Below are positions 62,153 through 64,000 of a DNA stretch of 64,000 nt, piece by piece. Within the stretch, counting starts at the first letter, position 1, and each line of letters starts with the position of its first letter. Below the pieces are notes generated by a model, which made no database searches, was not told where the DNA came from, and was given only the letters and a program-made list of their open reading frames with translations. Both the position numbers and the translations under genes were made by a program. Origin of the DNA: Nitzschia sp. pyKryTriq1 (Eukaryota; Bacillariophyta; Bacillariophyceae; Bacillariales; Bacillariaceae); the NCBI GenBank assembly GCA_956465555.1, contig OY101119.1, forward strand, positions 434,001 through 498,000. Reading direction: 5' to 3'.

Positions 62153-64000
62153 CTAACAGCTGCATTCCCAAGGATCGCAGTAGCAGTTGTTACCACCCAC
62201 GGCGCCAAACTTGGTAGCAGTCATAGGGTCCCAGGTATCCTCGCCCCCAAGAACAGGGCTGCTGTTGTTACTTGCTCTATCATCGCTGTCAGAACCTGAC
62301 GATGTGTCGGGGTTGTTGTCGGAGGAGGATTCCGATTCGGTGAGACTGTTTCCGGATGGAAAGGCGGTTTTCAACGCCCCTGTACCTGTTTCGCGATTCA
62401 TATTCGCCGCCTCGACTGTGTACAAGTCGGTTAAGTCCGCAGTGGCAATATGGCTGTTTCGGCGTTCCATGTGGTCGCAAAGAGCCTTGTAGATGACCTC
62501 GTTGTCTACTTCCACGGAATACGTCCCGTCACGGTTGCAGTGCATGTGACCCACCTCTGCGAGCAACCCCATTGTGGGCTTCTTCACATAGTGCTTGTCG
62601 TAGCAGAGCTTCTTTTGGATCGCTTCAATTCCGATATCATCCGGAATGTAGATGGGGAGACCAGCGCGTTGGATGTAATCATAGTGCTCATCGACGGTCT
62701 TTTGGTCGCAGACGCCCATTATCTTTCCCACTTCTGCCGTCACGCACATGCCAATGGCAACCGCTTCCCCGTGCAGGAGCGGACTGACGCCCTTAGAGTG
62801 GAAGGACAAGAACTCGACAGCATGCGCAATAGCATGTCCGTACTGAGGAACCATCTCATTGAAGTCCGACTCGTGGTAGTGCGTCAAAGTAGGAACCTTA
62901 TGGTCGATGCATTCACGGCAGACCATTTCGAGATAGGCGGCGTCGCGAAGAGCCTGGTGCAAATCAATACTCAAAGGATTCACAATCGCTTCCGTCATGG
63001 GTCGGGATTGACACAAAGCGTGCTTCAGGGCTGGTGATAGAAAAGAAGAATATGAGTTTCAGTTGCCAAGATAATGGTTACCACACTCTCTCGAGTCAAG
63101 TTGGTGGAGATTTCAATTCAATTCAATTCAATGAGTCCTTGTGGATATCTTACCTTCGGCAATACCGTTCAGAACGTGACGCTTCTCGAGCGTTTCCAGG
63201 ACTTCCGGATCAATGACGATATTGGTGGCTGGGTAGTACGAACCAAGCAAGTTCTTCCCAAGTTGGTGGTTGACCGCTTGCTTGAAATCAATCGCGGCGT
63301 CAGTCATTCCCATCATGGAGGTGGTGATGTGGACCAAAGTGATTCCGCGGTACAACGAGGAAGCAAGGAAACCACAAAGATTATTTACAACTCCTCCGCC
63401 CAAAGAGATGATACACGAGTTCTTGGAAATACCAGCATCCAGAATCTGGTTGACACAGCTGGAGTAGACAGCAAGAGTTTTGTGGCGCTCCGCACTGGGG
63501 TTACCACTCTCGTCGACAGCATCCGCCGGGGTTACAATCTTGTGCATGTCCAGGCCGGCGTCGCGAAATCCTTCAAGAACTTTGTCTCCATACACCTTGT
63601 CGACAATTTCGTCAACAATGAGGTAGTTCTTGGCTTCGTGACAGTGTTCAGGAACAAATTCGAGTCCTCGTGTTTCAAGCTTGTGGATCGCTCCGCTCTC
63701 AATAATAATATTGGAGTCGAGGGGCTTTCCAGCACGATGGAAACGATTACGGTAGACATCGTCTTCGTCGACGATTCCTTGAGTGGCCTTTGGCTGAGTC
63801 AGAGACAAGTCAATGTTGTCATCAGGGAAGTCATAGTTGGGAATCTGAACAACGCGGTGCCCACGATCGACCGCGTACATACGATTCATTTGGTCTCGGC
63901 TCAAAAACTTCTTGTCTTCGAGACTCCAGAAAGACTGAAGGGTCTCAGTGTTCTCTTCCAAGAGAACAACAGATCCCGATTGGAGCGCCCATGCAAGAAC
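62153..64000 (-). CDS. Sugar-phosphate cyclase, 2-deoxy-scyllo-inosose-synthase-like (5' end outside window)
   Basis: Exons run from beyond 64000 to 63154 and from 63030 to 62153, with a 123-base intron (GTAAGA...CAG, phase 1). The start codon is not in the window. The protein belongs to the dehydroquinate synthase-like cyclases, which use NAD and zinc to cyclise a sugar phosphate. Seen are SLGGGVVNNLCGF, RGITLVHITTS, DFKQAVN, GKNLLGSYYP, GIAEALKHAL across the splice, and the zinc-ligand pair YGHAIAHAVE and LLHGEAVAIGM. K-Q-A-V-N with G-K-N-L-x-G-x-Y-Y is typical of 2-deoxy-scyllo-inosose synthase. Dehydroquinate synthase has G-K-T-x-x-N there and valiolone synthases have A-K-T-G-V-N. A tail of about 90 residues, Ser/Asp-rich and ending CYCDPWECSC, is unusual. 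The real substrate is unproven. Confidence 0.8.

Noticed and set aside
62153-64000. Calling the cyclase a dehydroquinate synthase (aroB)
   Set aside because: K-Q-A-V-N and N-N replace the usual aroB residues, although the zinc-ligand region is shared by the whole superfamily.
1-64000. CRISPR arrays, prokaryotic operons, ribosome binding sites
   Set aside because: No regularly spaced direct repeats; spliced introns and isolated genes show that this is a eukaryotic nuclear sequence.

Overview
The window looks like nuclear DNA of a unicellular stramenopile, most likely a diatom. This is inferred from gene content and was not tested by a search. Supporting signs are short GT-AG introns (54 to 224 bases), mostly single-exon genes at one per 2 kb, trinucleotide repeats running in frame through coding regions, an SDR reductase with a signal-plus-transit-like presequence, secreted proteins with R-x-L sites behind signal peptides, and a receptor set (pentameric ligand-gated channels, a class C GPCR) joined to algal-type metabolism. 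I see no prokaryotic operons, no CRISPR array, no rRNA or tRNA and no intact mobile element.

Layout. 0.9-15.8 kb: two pentameric ligand-gated ion channel (Cys-loop-like) genes (945-2701, 10146-11660), a coiled-coil protein of an unnamed family (3643-4806), a secreted dirigent-like protein (5055-5876), a four-helix membrane protein (6879-7729), a RING-CH ubiquitin ligase (7981-9354), a type II membrane adhesin-like protein (12185-14011) and a membrane fatty-acid desaturase (14604-15794). 17.4-30 kb: a class C GPCR with a Cache-like ectodomain (17450-20578), a Rieske oxygenase (20968-22461), two more dirigent-like secreted genes in tandem (22797-25815), two more members of the unnamed family in a tail-to-tail inverted pair (26508-28288) and the Golgi SNARE Gos1 (29024-29964). 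30-54 kb: a 1663-residue bromodomain protein, a 2150-residue formin, then four single-exon genes in a row on the minus strand for largely disordered proteins. The last two of these are clear paralogues of a family I cannot name. 55.5-64 kb: phosphomannose isomerase, a plastid-type FabG-like SDR, a sugar/inositol porter and a sugar-phosphate cyclase whose active-site motifs look more like 2-deoxy-scyllo-inosose synthase than dehydroquinate synthase.

The genes do not form one pathway, but themes recur. There is ligand sensing at the cell surface (two channels, one GPCR), extracellular or wall proteins (three dirigent-like proteins and the DNRLRE/EGF-like adhesin), and sugar metabolism at the right-hand end. 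Three local paralogue groups (dirigent-like x3, VGG family x3, DWSD family x2) show recent or ancient local duplication. Intergenic DNA, mainly on the 5' sides of genes, carries dense islands of GTACC/GGTAC/ACCGGT palindromes that no gene model explains.

The best candidates for undescribed biology are the DWSD paralogue pair, the VGG family, the formin with WASH-subunit-like repeats, the dirigent-like secreted family with a conserved intron, the cyclase, and the GTAC-palindrome islands. Exon boundaries were worked out by hand from splice consensus and reading frame. Positions of domains inside proteins are approximate.
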